From positions 1 through 40,135 of the forward strand of contig JAPFCU010000069.1 of NCBI GenBank assembly GCA_026169535.1: a DNA stretch of 40,135 nt, read 5' to 3'. This DNA is from Blautia sp. Its GTDB lineage: Bacteria > Bacillota > Clostridia > Lachnospirales > Lachnospiraceae. The position numbers were made by a program, and so were the translations under genes. This document shows, piece after piece, positions 23,371 through 32,817 of this stretch (position 1 is its first letter; each line of letters begins with the position of its first letter). The notes below the pieces were generated by a model, which worked only from the letters and a program-made list of their open reading frames with translations, made no database searches and had not been told where the DNA came from.

Positions 23371-23835
23371 ATGGAATTTGAAAATCTTCTTATGTTAATA
23401 AAAACAGTGTCCGATTCTGAGGTTACGGAGCTTCACTATGAAGAAAACGGCACAAATATCCGTCTTGTAAAGGAGGTTACGGCACCGGGGGCAGTCATTC
23501 CGGTACAGGATCCGGCAGTGATCCTTCAGAATCCGGCTGGAATTTCGGTTATGGAAAATGAAGCGTCAGGAAATACAGGTGCGGCAGCAGAAGAACCGGA
23601 AGGAAAAATTGTAAAATCTCCGCTGGTAGGAACCTTTTATGCAGCGCCTGCCGAGGATGCGGATCCTTTTGTTACAGAAGGAAAAACAGTAAAAAAAGGC
23701 CAGACACTTGGAATTGTGGAGGCCATGAAACTGATGAATGAGATAGAAAGTGAATTTGATGGTACGGTTGCAGAGATTCTTGTGGAAAATGGACAGATGG
23801 TAGAATTCGGGCAGCCCTTATTCAGAATCAGATAG
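23371..23835 (+). CDS. accB: Biotin carboxyl carrier protein of acetyl-CoA carboxylase
   Basis: The 154-residue protein has an N-terminal helical part, a flexible Ala/Glu/Gly linker (about 55-78) and a C-terminal biotinyl domain. Lys120 in EAMKLMNEIE is the biotin attachment site. It carries CO2 between AccC and the carboxyltransferase AccDA encoded downstream. Confidence 0.94.
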   Translation: MEFENLLMLIKTVSDSEVTELHYEENGTNIRLVKEVTAPGAVIPVQDPAVILQNPAGISVMENEASGNTGAAAEEPEGKIVKSPLVGTFYAAPAEDADPFVTEGKTVKKGQTLGIVEAMKLMNEIESEFDGTVAEILVENGQMVEFGQPLFRIR

Positions 23836-23848
23836 ATCGAGGTAGAGT

Positions 23849-24277
23849 ATGAAACGTTTGGGAATTAAAGAAATCGAGGCGATCCTTCCACATAGACATC
23901 CATTTCTGCTGGTGGATTATATTGAGGATTATGAGCCGGGGGAATTTGCAGTAGGATATAAATGCGTGACTTTTCATGAGGATTTTTTCCGGGGACATTT
24001 TCCTCAGGAACCGGTAATGCCGGGCGTTCTTACTGTTGAGGCGCTTGCGCAGACAGGTGCGGTGGCTATCCTGAGCAAAGAGGAAAATAAAGGAAAGACA
24101 GCATATTTTGGCGGGATTAAAAATTGCAGATTTCGTGGAAAAGTATCTCCGGGAGATAAGATAAAACTGGAAACAAGGATCATTAAATGCAAAGGACCGG
24201 TAGGCGTAGGCCATGCAGTTGCCAGTGTAGACGGCAAAGTAGTGGTAGACGCAGAACTGACTTTTATGATCGGATAG
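23849..24277 (+). CDS. fabZ: 3-hydroxyacyl-ACP dehydratase (FabZ)
   Basis: The 142-residue hot-dog protein has LPHRHPFLLVD and the active-site His50 (RGHFPQEPVMPG) and Glu64 (VEALAQTG). It dehydrates 3-hydroxyacyl-ACP to enoyl-ACP for FabK. It sits between accB and accC, an order common in clostridial fab operons. No fabA- or fabM-like gene is seen, so unsaturated-chain formation must rely on genes elsewhere or on a bifunctional enzyme. Confidence 0.95.
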   Translation: MKRLGIKEIEAILPHRHPFLLVDYIEDYEPGEFAVGYKCVTFHEDFFRGHFPQEPVMPGVLTVEALAQTGAVAILSKEENKGKTAYFGGIKNCRFRGKVSPGDKIKLETRIIKCKGPVGVGHAVASVDGKVVVDAELTFMIG

Positions 24278-24287
24278 GTGAAATAAA

Positions 24288-25643
24288 ATGATAAAAAAAG
24301 TGCTGATAGCCAACAGGGGAGAAATAGCGGTACGGATCATCCGCGCCTGCAGAGAGATGGGCATCGAGACCGTAGCTGTTTATTCAGAGGCTGACAGAGA
24401 AGCCCTTCATACCCAGCTTGCAGACGAATCTATATGTATTGGTCCGGCTCCGTCTTCCCATAGTTATCTCAGTATGGAAAATATCATAAGTGCGACCATT
24501 GTTTCAGGAGCAGATGCCATTCATCCGGGATTTGGATTCCTGTCTGAAAACAGCAGGTTTGCAGAGCTTTGTGAACAGTGCAATATTACATTTATCGGAC
24601 CGCCTTCTCAGGTGATCGCAAGTCTTGGCAACAAGCAGGCAGCCAAAAATACTATGGCGGCGGCAGGCGTTCCGGTGATTCCGGGAAGCAAAAAAGCGGT
24701 TTATTCCGTGGAAGAAGGAATGGCAGAAGCAGATGAGATCGGTTATCCGGTGATCATCAAAGCGGCGCTGGGAGGCGGCGGAAAGGGAATGCGTACTGCA
24801 GACTGCGCGGCGGAATTTGCAGAAAGTTTTCGTACTGCCCAGAAGGAAGCACAGATGGCTTTTGGAGACAATACCATGTATATCGAGCATTTTGTCCGGA
24901 ATCCCAGACATATTGAATTTCAGATTCTTGCAGATAAAAAAGGCAATGTGATCCATCTGGGGGAAAGAGACTGTTCTGTGCAGAGAAATCATCAGAAAAT
25001 GATCGAGGAATCTCCCTGTGAAGTAATCTCAGACAGACTTCGCAAAAAGATGGGAGAGGCGGCTGTGAAGGCGGCAAAGGCCTGTGGGTATGTAAATGCA
25101 GGGACCATTGAATTTCTTCTGGATAGGGATGGAAGCTTTTATTTTATGGAAATGAATACCAGAATCCAGGTGGAGCATCCGGTGACCGAGTGGGTAACAG
25201 GGGTGGATCTTGTAAAAGAACAGATCAGAATCGCATCCGGTATGCCGCTTTCTTTTAAACAGAAGGATATTCATATTACCGGACATGCCATTGAATGCCG
25301 TATTAATGCAGAAAATCCATCTAAGGGATTTCGTCCGTCACCGGGAACTATTACAGATATGTATTTTCCCGGAGGAAAAGGAATCCGCATTGATTCCGCT
25401 GTATACAGCGGCTATACGGTGCAGCCTTATTATGATTCCATGATCGCCAAGCTGATCGTGTGGGCCAAGAACAGAGAAGAGGCTATCCGTAAGATGCAAA
25501 GTGCTCTTGGGGAGATTATTATAGAAGGAATCGATACAAACGTAGACTATCAGTATGAGATTTTAAACAATCCGGATTTTCTGGAGGGAAATACGGATGT
25601 GGGATTTATTGAACGGATGGAAGGCAGAGGTAAGGAAGCATGA
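24288..25643 (+). CDS. accC: Biotin carboxylase subunit of acetyl-CoA carboxylase
   Basis: The 451-residue ATP-grasp enzyme carboxylates the biotin on AccB. It has the N-terminal KVLIANRGEIAVRIIRA, the glycine-rich loop AALGGGGKGMR, MEMNTRIQVEHPVTE and the C-terminal carboxylase domain. Length is normal (E. coli 449). The stop overlaps the accDA start (ATGA at 25640-25643). Confidence 0.96.
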   Translation: MIKKVLIANRGEIAVRIIRACREMGIETVAVYSEADREALHTQLADESICIGPAPSSHSYLSMENIISATIVSGADAIHPGFGFLSENSRFAELCEQCNITFIGPPSQVIASLGNKQAAKNTMAAAGVPVIPGSKKAVYSVEEGMAEADEIGYPVIIKAALGGGGKGMRTADCAAEFAESFRTAQKEAQMAFGDNTMYIEHFVRNPRHIEFQILADKKGNVIHLGERDCSVQRNHQKMIEESPCEVISDRLRKKMGEAAVKAAKACGYVNAGTIEFLLDRDGSFYFMEMNTRIQVEHPVTEWVTGVDLVKEQIRIASGMPLSFKQKDIHITGHAIECRINAENPSKGFRPSPGTITDMYFPGGKGIRIDSAVYSGYTVQPYYDSMIAKLIVWAKNREEAIRKMQSALGEIIIEGIDTNVDYQYEILNNPDFLEGNTDVGFIERMEGRGKEA

Positions 25644-27391
25644 AGCTGGAAAATATGTTCAAAAAAACAAGAATCTCCAATGGGGAATCCGGAGGCAGAC
25701 GAGGAAGAACAGCAAAGCCGGAGGTACCCCAGGGACTTTTGCGGAAATGTAATAAATGTGGAGCGGCGATTATTGCCGAAGATGTAAAAAACGGATATTA
25801 TATCTGTCCGAAATGTGGAGGGTATTTCCGGGTACACGCTTACCGCAGGATACAGATGGTGGCAGATGAGGGAAGCTTTGAAGAATGGGATGGTTCTCTT
25901 ATGGGAGAAAATCCCATGGATTACCGGGGATATCCGGAAAAGCTGTCTGCTGTTCAGGGAAAAACAGGGCTTCGGGAGGCAGTTGTTACCGGAAAATGCC
26001 GGATTAACGGATATGAAGCAGTGATTGGAGTCTGCGACGGACGCTTTCTCATGGCAAGTATGGGATGGGCAGTAGGAGAAAAAATCACAAGAGCTGTGGA
26101 GCGGGCTACAGAAGAAAAGCTTCCGGTTATTCTTTTTGCCTGTTCAGGAGGAGCCAGAATGCAGGAGGGAATTACCTCTCTGATGCAGATGGCTAAAACC
26201 TCGGCGGCGCTGAAGCGTCACAGTGATGCAGGGCTTCTTTATATTTCCGTTCTTACAGAACCTACTACCGGAGGTGTGACGGCAAGCTTTGCCATGTTGG
26301 GAGACGTGATCCTGGCGGAACCGGGAGCACTGATTGGCTTTGCCGGACCAAGGGTTATTGAGCAGACCATTCGTCAGAAGCTCCCAAAGGGTTTCCAGAG
26401 AGCAGAGTTCCTTCTGGAGCATGGATTTGTAGACGCTATTGTGGAGAGAGAAAATCTGAAGCGAACACTGACCAAAATATTAAAGCTTCATGAGAAAAAA
26501 GAAAGATTTTCCATAGAGACAGCTAAGATCAATGGTTCGGAAGAGATAAAAGAGCAGAACAGACCTGAGCTGACATCACTGACAGGACAGGGATCGGAAC
26601 CGACATTGTCCCTTGCTCCATGGGAGAGAGTCCAGGCTTCTCGAAAAGCAGACCGCCCTTCGGGAAGCACATATATCCGTGGATTGTTTACAGATTTTAT
26701 AGAATTTCACGGAGATCGCAAATATGGAGATGATCCGGCAGTAATCGGTGGGGTGGCGGCTTTTCATGGAATTCCGGTTACGGTGATCGCTCAGGAAAAA
26801 GGAAGCGGCACAAAAGAAAATATTTACCGTAATTTTGGAATGCCAATGCCGGAAGGTTATCGTAAGGCTCTCCGCCTTATGAAGCAGGCAGAAAAGTTCC
26901 GTCGCCCGGTGATCTGTTTTGTAGACACGCCGGGAGCGTTCTGTGGAATTGAGGCAGAAGAAAGAGGACAGGGAGCAGCCATTGCAGAAAACCTCATGGA
27001 AATGGCAGGTCTGACAGTCCCGGTACTGACTGTTGTAACAGGAGAGGGAGGAAGCGGCGGAGCACTTGCCCTTGCCGCAGGAGATCAGGTATGGATGTTG
27101 GAAAATGCAGTTTATTCCATTCTTTCCCCGGAAGGATTTTCCAGTATTCTCTGGAAAGACAGCAGCAAGGCAAAAGAAGCTGCAGAAGTTATGAAGCTGA
27201 CGGCTGCGGATCTTTACAGACAGAAGATCATTGAAAAGATCATACCCGAACCAAAGGCGTTAAAAGAAGAAACTCTATCTTATGTGACAGATATACTGGA
27301 TGAGGAGATTACAGATTTCCTGAAACAATATGAGAAAATGCCGGAAGAAGAATTACTGAAGAGACGGTATGAAAGATTCCGGAAATTTTAG
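25640..27391 (+). CDS. accDA: Fused acetyl-CoA carboxylase carboxyltransferase beta-alpha (AccDA)
   Basis: A single 583-residue protein joins the beta and alpha carboxyltransferase subunits. Residues 1-290 match AccD, with a zinc ribbon (Cys37, Cys40, Cys56, Cys59) and FACSGGARMQEG. A polar linker (about 291-340) leads to AccA (about 341-583), with FIEFHGDR, KGSGTKENIYRNFGMP and TGEGGSGGALALA. It transfers the carboxyl group from biotin to acetyl-CoA, making malonyl-CoA for FabD. The long N-terminal helix of free AccA is mostly replaced by the linker. It is the last gene of the operon, ending 11 bp before repeat copy 2. Confidence 0.94.
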   Translation: MKLENMFKKTRISNGESGGRRGRTAKPEVPQGLLRKCNKCGAAIIAEDVKNGYYICPKCGGYFRVHAYRRIQMVADEGSFEEWDGSLMGENPMDYRGYPEKLSAVQGKTGLREAVVTGKCRINGYEAVIGVCDGRFLMASMGWAVGEKITRAVERATEEKLPVILFACSGGARMQEGITSLMQMAKTSAALKRHSDAGLLYISVLTEPTTGGVTASFAMLGDVILAEPGALIGFAGPRVIEQTIRQKLPKGFQRAEFLLEHGFVDAIVERENLKRTLTKILKLHEKKERFSIETAKINGSEEIKEQNRPELTSLTGQGSEPTLSLAPWERVQASRKADRPSGSTYIRGLFTDFIEFHGDRKYGDDPAVIGGVAAFHGIPVTVIAQEKGSGTKENIYRNFGMPMPEGYRKALRLMKQAEKFRRPVICFVDTPGAFCGIEAEERGQGAAIAENLMEMAGLTVPVLTVVTGEGGSGGALALAAGDQVWMLENAVYSILSPEGFSSILWKDSSKAKEAAEVMKLTAADLYRQKIIEKIIPEPKALKEETLSYVTDILDEEITDFLKQYEKMPEEELLKRRYERFRKF

Positions 27392-27401
27392 TGCGGGAAG
27401 G

Positions 27402-27885
27402 GAGAATTTTTATTTCTTGTTTCCCCCATACGATGCATATGAGAAAAAAGGCAAATCATGTGCTGTGCTGCGTTTCCTGGTAAACCTGTGCGCTGATTTA
27501 CTGCCATTCGCACGAACTCGCCTGACGGCTCAGACAGCGTGCTCGGTGGCAGCAGCTAACACAGGCTTACCAGCGGAAGCCTCGCAAGGCACTATGATTT
27601 GCCTTTTTCTCTATGCATCTGAAAGTGGATACCAGCCAAATAGAAATCTCCCGGCAATGTCCGAGTCCCAGTCAGTTGTCAGCCGCGGGACGACCAGCAG
27701 TGTTGTGCCCTGCAGTTTCCCACCCGGGAACATAAAAATGCAGGAATATAAATTTGCTGTCTGGAAAATATAATGCAAGAGTGGATTCTTCTGGTTCAGA
27801 AGCTTAGAATTTTCCAAGTCTTGAACCAGCTTTTGTAACAGAAGAATCCACTCCTGCATGTCATTTCCAGACAAAAATTATATTC
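27402..27885 (+). repeat. Structured repeat, copy 2 (full-length form)
   Basis: The 505-bp gap between accDA and the lysR gene is filled by this element and holds no credible gene. Two palindromic units are visible. Unit A has arms at 27432-27459 and 27594-27619, with nested stems 27477-27490/27560-27573 and 27503-27514/27538-27550. Unit B is 27758-27873, with a left arm starting TGTCTGGAAA and a right arm ending TTTCCAGACA. The stretch between (about 27640-27730) is GC-richer with CCGCGG- and CCCGGG-type palindromes. It is related in inverted orientation to 17608-18019. Unit B may also serve as terminator for the convergent fab and lysR transcripts. Confidence 0.8.
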
Positions 27886-27896
27886 TTTTTATTCTC

Positions 27897-28787
27897 TTAA
27901 ACACAAATATTTTTTTCGTATTCGGAACAGATTTCCTTCAGGGTCTGTATCTCTGTGGAAACGAATTTGTTTTTATGGATGACGAAGTGGATATTCCGGG
28001 TCACGCGGATACCTTCCAGCGGAAGGATCACCATATCCCCGTCATTTACTTCTTTTGCCACCATTCTTTTGGAAAACAATGCAATTCCTCTGCCGCAGAT
28101 TACAGCGTTTTTGATAGCGTCGGTACTGGTGCTGCGGAAGATTCGGTTTAAGTGAATGTTCTGTTCTTCCAGCAACTGTTCAAACTGGTTGCGATCTGTG
28201 CTTCCGCTTTCCCTGCTCGCATAATCCTGATTCTGGAGCATGGGAAGTGGGATGGAATCCAGACGGGCAAGAGGATGATTTTTTCCACACACCATGACCA
28301 GTTCATCTTCGCAGACAGGGAGAGCAATGAGATTTTCGTTTCGTATGGTACCTTCAACGATTCCGAGATCTACCTGACTGTTCAGGATTGCCTGTTCAAT
28401 ATGAGTGGAATTGGTTACGGTTACCTGAAAATCACAGTTGGGAAGCTGTTTTTCGGCCTGATCCAGAATTTTATTAATAAGAAAGGTTCCTACGGAAACG
28501 CTGCAGCCGATGTGCAGTCTGGTTTTCTGTGTGGCATGGAGCATGGCTTCTTCCATTTTGTCAAAGGAGTCCAGAATATGACGGGAAAAAGAGAGCAGAA
28601 GCTCTCCTTCGTTTGTCAGGTATAATTTTTGAGAAAGCCGTTCAAATAGTTTTACGCTGTAATGGCGTTCCAGCTCGGAGACTGCCTGGCTGATACCCGG
28701 CTGGGATATGTGCAGAAGCCTTGCCGCTTTGCTCATACTGCCCGCATCAGCGACGGTTGTAAAAATCTGTAAATGTCGGATAGTCAT
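27897..28787 (-). CDS. LysR-type transcriptional regulator
   Basis: The 296-residue protein has the N-terminal helix-turn-helix (DAGSMSKAARLLHISQPGIS) and an effector domain from about residue 90 (HIGCSVSVGTFLI). It resembles the CysL/YeiE-type subgroup by eye. It starts 18 bp after the second chromate-transporter gene on the same strand, so it probably belongs to that operon and regulates it. The ligand is unknown. Confidence 0.9.
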   Translation of the reverse strand: MTIRHLQIFTTVADAGSMSKAARLLHISQPGISQAVSELERHYSVKLFERLSQKLYLTNEGELLLSFSRHILDSFDKMEEAMLHATQKTRLHIGCSVSVGTFLINKILDQAEKQLPNCDFQVTVTNSTHIEQAILNSQVDLGIVEGTIRNENLIALPVCEDELVMVCGKNHPLARLDSIPLPMLQNQDYASRESGSTDRNQFEQLLEEQNIHLNRIFRSTSTDAIKNAVICGRGIALFSKRMVAKEVNDGDMVILPLEGIRVTRNIHFVIHKNKFVSTEIQTLKEICSEYEKNICV

Positions 28788-28805
28788 AAGTGTATTCCTC
28801 CTGAA

Positions 28806-29381
28806 TTATGAAATTGCTCCGGAAAGAGCATAGAGAACAGTTCCAACAATGCCGCTTCCAAGAATAATGGCAATAGCGCTGGCTTTATATTTTCTTAAAA
28901 TGAACAGAGATACAGCGAATATACCCAATTCAATCCAGCGAATATCACTCAGAACAATATCTGGAAGCTCGGCCTGAAAAAGTCCAAGCATCAGGATGGA
29001 GGCGCCGGCAGAAGCAATCAATGCAACAACAGCCGGACGCATGGCTCCCAGAACGACCTGCACTCCGCTGACCGAGCGATACTTATAATAAAAATGTGCC
29101 AGGGTCAGACAGATACAGAAAGAGGGAAGAATACATCCGAAGGTACAAAGCAGAACTCCGGGTATTCCGGCGATTCTCATACCTACAAAGGTTGCGGAAT
29201 TAATGGAAATAGGTCCTGGTGTCATTTCTGCAACAGTGATCAGGTCTGAAAATTCACTGAGGGTCATCAGCCCGTAAATATCTACAATCTGTTCCTGGAT
29301 CAGGGGAATGGCAGCGTATCCACCACCAACACTGAACATACCTACCTGAATAAATGCGAAAAATAATTTAAGTAACAGCAT
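28806..29381 (-). CDS. Chromate transporter family protein, second half
   Basis: The 191-residue membrane protein is a single CHR domain, with FSVGGGYAAIPLIQEQIV near the N-terminus and TPGPISINSATFVG. Short CHR proteins occur as pairs that together correspond to one long ChrA. The family exports chromate or related anions, but many members have unknown natural substrates. It overlaps the upstream partner by one base (TAATG). Confidence 0.9.
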   Translation of the reverse strand: MLLLKLFFAFIQVGMFSVGGGYAAIPLIQEQIVDIYGLMTLSEFSDLITVAEMTPGPISINSATFVGMRIAGIPGVLLCTFGCILPSFCICLTLAHFYYKYRSVSGVQVVLGAMRPAVVALIASAGASILMLGLFQAELPDIVLSDIRWIELGIFAVSLFILRKYKASAIAIILGSGIVGTVLYALSGAIS

Positions 29382-29959
29382 TATGCGATTCCTCCGTGTT
29401 TTGTTTTATATGTCTGAAAGATAAGATCAAGTATCCCGATGCCAAGACATGTCAGAATGACCAGCATAGCACTGATATCCAGGAAATAGGTTGCACAAAA
29501 GGCAATGATCATCATGGCAATATATAGGATTCGTCTTGTGTTTAATACATGCTGTGCAAGATTGATAACTACATCAAAGATCACGGCGGCAACTCCGGCG
29601 CGCATAACCTGGAGTGCTGTGCTGATATACGGATTAGTTCGGAACTGTTCATAGAACAGAGAAATTACAGAAATAATGATCATAGGTGGAAGAATTGTTC
29701 CAAGTATGGCTGTAAGTGATCCTATAATTCCGGCAATCCGGTATCCGATGATGACGGAAGCGTTTACCGGGAGCGGACCGGGAGCAGACTGGGTGATAGC
29801 TGTTACATCCAGCATTTCATCTTCCTCCAGCCATTGCAGTTCTTCTACATATTTTTTTTTCATAAGAGATACGATGACAAAGCCGCCGCCAAAAGTGCAG
29901 GCGCTTAGTACAAACATAGAGCGAAACAAAGTCCATAGCTTGCTGTAATCCTTTTTCAT
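29381..29959 (-). CDS. Chromate transporter family protein, first half
   Basis: The 192-residue CHR-domain membrane protein has CTFGGGFVIVSLMKKKYVEEL and APGPLPVNASVIIGYRIAG. I place the start at the ATG at 29959, because GGAGG lies 5 bases upstream of it, inside a possible earlier ATG (29971). Paired with the downstream CHR protein, with which it likely forms the working transporter. AT-rich DNA at 30000-30080 should hold the promoter, but no good -35/-10 pair stands out. Confidence 0.88.
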   Translation of the reverse strand: MKKDYSKLWTLFRSMFVLSACTFGGGFVIVSLMKKKYVEELQWLEEDEMLDVTAITQSAPGPLPVNASVIIGYRIAGIIGSLTAILGTILPPMIIISVISLFYEQFRTNPYISTALQVMRAGVAAVIFDVVINLAQHVLNTRRILYIAMMIIAFCATYFLDISAMLVILTCLGIGILDLIFQTYKTKHGGIA

Positions 29960-30086
29960 AAGAACCTCCATAACTTTTTTTTATGAGTAAAAGTTTAGCA
30001 TAGAAACAACTATCTGTAAAATATATATATTATATACAACCGATAAGTAAATAATTATATAGTGAAAAGTTTAAGCGAGTACATAA

Positions 30087-30150
30087 AATAAGAATCTCCC
30101 ATAGAAAACCGGATTTTGCAAAACCCTGGATTCTATGGGAGATTCTTATT
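30087..30150. terminator. Bidirectional-looking terminator downstream of glgD
   Basis: A perfect 20-bp stem (30087-30106 with 30131-30150) encloses a 24-base loop. On the minus strand it follows the glgD stop (30197) by about 47 bp. The rest of the 237-bp gap 29960-30196 is AT-rich and probably holds the chromate-transporter promoter. Confidence 0.75.
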
Positions 30151-30196
30151 AATGAGGATAAATCAGATATGAATTTATCTCATCGATTGTTTTTAT

Positions 30197-31312
30197 TTAT
30201 AGGATATCATCTCTTCTGATATATCCCGGATGATCGTTTTCTGCTACAATCTCTCTTTCTCTGGTAATCTGAGCCCATTTATCGATCACCTGATTTTCTA
30301 CATGGACATCCTCACCAATTACTGTGTTTGCGAGAACCACGCAGTTTTTAATAACAGCGCCTTTTTTGACCTGGCATCCACGGCCGATTACAGAATTTTC
30401 AACGCTTCCTTCAATGAGACATCCGTTGGAGATAACAGAGTTTTTCACGTCTGCACTTGCAAAATATTGAGTTGGGCAGGAGTCATTTGTTCTGGTGTAA
30501 ATTGGCCATTCGTAATTGAACAGGTTCTGAGCATTTTTCAGATCGATCAGGGACATGTTTGCATCAAAATAGCTCTTGAAGTCTGTGATAGTAGCGAAAT
30601 ATCCTTTATGGGATACACCGCGGATATCCAGTTCACTGCAGGATGCATTTACAATCTGAGGGAGAGTAATCATGGAAGACATTTTTCTTGCTTTCAGGAT
30701 CAGATCTACAAAAAGGTCTTTTTTCATAATATAAGTATCCATAAAGATATTGCGGTTTTTAGCGCTTCCGCGGTTTTTCTCAATGGATTCGACACCCTTC
30801 TGTCTGTTCAGATTTAACACATCACAATTAAGGAAAGCATCTTTTGCATTGTCTACAGTATGATAAAGAAGAGTAATGTCTGCTTCGGATTCAATATGGG
30901 TCTGAAGAAGCGCATCATAATTCTCTGCATATACCATATAGCTGGGAGCAATGACCACATACGGCTGATGAGATCTCTGGATTATTTCGATGTTTTCGTA
31001 ATAAGCAGCAATATCGGTATTGTAGACGTCATTTTCGGAGCTGTTCTGTGAGAACAGAATCTGAAGTTTGCCGCGTTTGGAGTTAATATTGTAGTGTCGG
31101 CCTGTGCCGAGGTGCTCTACCAGAGAACGAGGCTTGTTTCTTATGTATACCTGAATATGGTCAATATCACTGTTGCTCATATTGGAAATAGGAAAATCGA
31201 TCACGCGATATCTTCCAAGGAAGGAGAATGCTCCGATGGGACGGTACTGCTGAAGTCCTTCTACTTTGATATGAGTTCCGGAAGCTGCAATGATTCCAAG
31301 TGCGTTAGCCAT
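30197..31312 (-). CDS. glgD: Glucose-1-phosphate adenylyltransferase subunit GlgD
   Basis: The 371-residue protein has a nucleotidyltransferase-like N-terminal domain and a C-terminal left-handed beta-helix. The N-terminal pyrophosphorylase loop is degenerate (ANALGIIAASGTHIKVEGL instead of the GGRGSRL form), as expected for GlgD, the non-catalytic modulatory partner of GlgC in Firmicutes. It starts one base after the glgC stop, with AGGGGG at the end of glgC as ribosome binding site. Product role: ADP-glucose supply for glycogen. Confidence 0.93.
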   Translation of the reverse strand: MANALGIIAASGTHIKVEGLQQYRPIGAFSFLGRYRVIDFPISNMSNSDIDHIQVYIRNKPRSLVEHLGTGRHYNINSKRGKLQILFSQNSSENDVYNTDIAAYYENIEIIQRSHQPYVVIAPSYMVYAENYDALLQTHIESEADITLLYHTVDNAKDAFLNCDVLNLNRQKGVESIEKNRGSAKNRNIFMDTYIMKKDLFVDLILKARKMSSMITLPQIVNASCSELDIRGVSHKGYFATITDFKSYFDANMSLIDLKNAQNLFNYEWPIYTRTNDSCPTQYFASADVKNSVISNGCLIEGSVENSVIGRGCQVKKGAVIKNCVVLANTVIGEDVHVENQVIDKWAQITREREIVAENDHPGYIRRDDIL

Positions 31313-31313
31313 C

Positions 31314-32453
31314 TTATTCTACCCCCTTTACACGTTTGGACACAAGTTCGATATGTTCACTGTCAGCGCTTCCTACAACAGCGCCTGCTCCGATTGTTAT
31401 ATTTTCAGCCACAAGAGCACGCTGTACAACAGCTCCATCTTCCACTATAACGCCTGGCATGAGCACACTGTCAATAATTTTGGCGCCTTTGCCTACTCTG
31501 GCACCGGTGAACAGTACAGAATTTTTAATTTCACCTTCAATAACACAGCCCTGAGTGATAAATGCCTTGTCAATATTGGCATTCGGACCGATGTACTGAG
31601 GAAGTGCAGGGATATCTTCAGTATAGATCTTCCAGGTAGGGTCATTGAGATCCAGCTCATTGCTTCTGTTGAGAAGATCCATATTTGCTTCCCAGAGAGA
31701 GTCAATGGTTCCTACATCTTTCCAGTACCCCTGATATTTGTAAGCTACAAGAGTTTTTTGATCGGCAAGAAGTGTAGGAATGATATCTTTACCAAAATCG
31801 TGATGAGAATCTGCATCCTTCATATCTGCAAGGAGCATTTTGCGAAGAAGCTTCCAGTTGAAGATATAAATACCCATGGAAGCAAGATTGCTCTTGGGAT
31901 GTTCCGGTTTTTCTTCAAATTCTACAATATGACCTTCCTCATCGGTGTTCATGATACCGAAACGGCTGGCCTCCTTCATAGGAACCTCGATAACTGCAAT
32001 TGTAGCGTCTGCATTCATTTCTTTATGGTAAGCCAACATTTTTGCGTAATTCATTTTGTAAATATGGTCACCGGAAAGGATGAGAACATATTCCGGAGCA
32101 TATTTATCAATAAAATCAATGTTCTGTGAGATCGCATCAGCAGTTCCGCGGTAAACATCCAGATCTGCGTCTGCTTTTTCACGGGGCGGAAGTACAAAGA
32201 CACCGCTTTCTCTTGCGTCCAGTCCCCAGCGTCCGCCAGCAGCGACATAGCTGTTAAGAAGAACGGACTCATACTGTGTGAGAACACCTACAATATCAAT
32301 TCCACTGTTTGCACAGTTACTTAAAGGGAAATCAACAATGCGGTATTTTCCACCGTATGAAACTGCGGGTTTAGCCACTTTGTTTGTAAGCTCATGGAGT
32401 CTGCTGCCACGTCCGCCAGCTAAGATCATCGCTAACATGTTGTTTTGTTTCAT
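31314..32453 (-). CDS. glgC: Glucose-1-phosphate adenylyltransferase GlgC
   Basis: The 379-residue catalytic subunit makes ADP-glucose from glucose-1-phosphate and [18 protein letters not shown] (about 9-23), [19 protein letters not shown] and SGDHIYKM are family motifs, followed by a C-terminal beta-helix. It is first in a two-gene operon with glgD; no glycogen synthase or branching enzyme is in the window. The 364-bp gap to the divergent gene at 32818 holds its promoter. Confidence 0.95.
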   Translation of the reverse strand: MKQNNMLAMILAGGRGSRLHELTNKVAKPAVSYGGKYRIVDFPLSNCANSGIDIVGVLTQYESVLLNSYVAAGGRWGLDARESGVFVLPPREKADADLDVYRGTADAISQNIDFIDKYAPEYVLILSGDHIYKMNYAKMLAYHKEMNADATIAVIEVPMKEASRFGIMNTDEEGHIVEFEEKPEHPKSNLASMGIYIFNWKLLRKMLLADMKDADSHHDFGKDIIPTLLADQKTLVAYKYQGYWKDVGTIDSLWEANMDLLNRSNELDLNDPTWKIYTEDIPALPQYIGPNANIDKAFITQGCVIEGEIKNSVLFTGARVGKGAKIIDSVLMPGVIVEDGAVVQRALVAENITIGAGAVVGSADSEHIELVSKRVKGVE

Positions 32454-32493
32454 AGTGAACCCTCACTTTCCTTTTATATGCTTGTACTTTCTT

Positions 32494-32499
32494 ATTATA
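32494..32499 (-). promoter_or_regulatory. Candidate -10 box of the glgCD operon
   Basis: TATAAT on the minus strand, 41 bp before the glgC start. The -35 region 17 bp upstream is poor, so an activator or alternative promoter is possible. The neighbouring 32520-32700 is very AT-rich without a gene. Confidence 0.4.
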
Positions 32500-32709
32500 C
32501 AATTTTTGTACGGAAATTACCATAAGATAAAGTGAAAAAATATAAAAAAGTTGAAGAAAATTTGTTAAAAGTGTATTGAATATCATAATAAAATGAAACG
32601 AATATGTAAAATATGACAAAAAAATTCAGCGTTCGACAAAATATTGATGTAAAAATATCCATGAATGTTTATTTGCATTTTGAGATAAAACAAAGAATCT
32701 GTGAATTAC

Positions 32710-32738
32710 TGGACGGAATCTCCGTAATACGTTATAAT
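32710..32738 (+). promoter_or_regulatory. Candidate promoter of the glycan cluster
   Basis: TGGACG (32710-32715), 17-bp spacer, TATAAT (32733-32738). A leader hairpin follows at 32767-32794 (ATCCG-GATAC pairing with GTATC-CGGAT). Confidence 0.55.
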
Positions 32739-32817
32739 AACAAGGTTAAAAGGAAAAAATAAAACTGATCCGGATACCGAAAAGTATCTCGGATAAAGAA
32801 AATAAGAGGGATCTTTT

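Noticed and set aside
27369-27773. 134-codon ORF after accDA
   Set aside because: It overlaps the accDA end and repeat copy 2; the sequence is not protein-like and is not preserved in copy 1.
27402-27885. CRISPR array or tracr-like RNA
   Set aside because: The repeats are inverted and nested, not regularly spaced direct repeats, and no cas gene is present.
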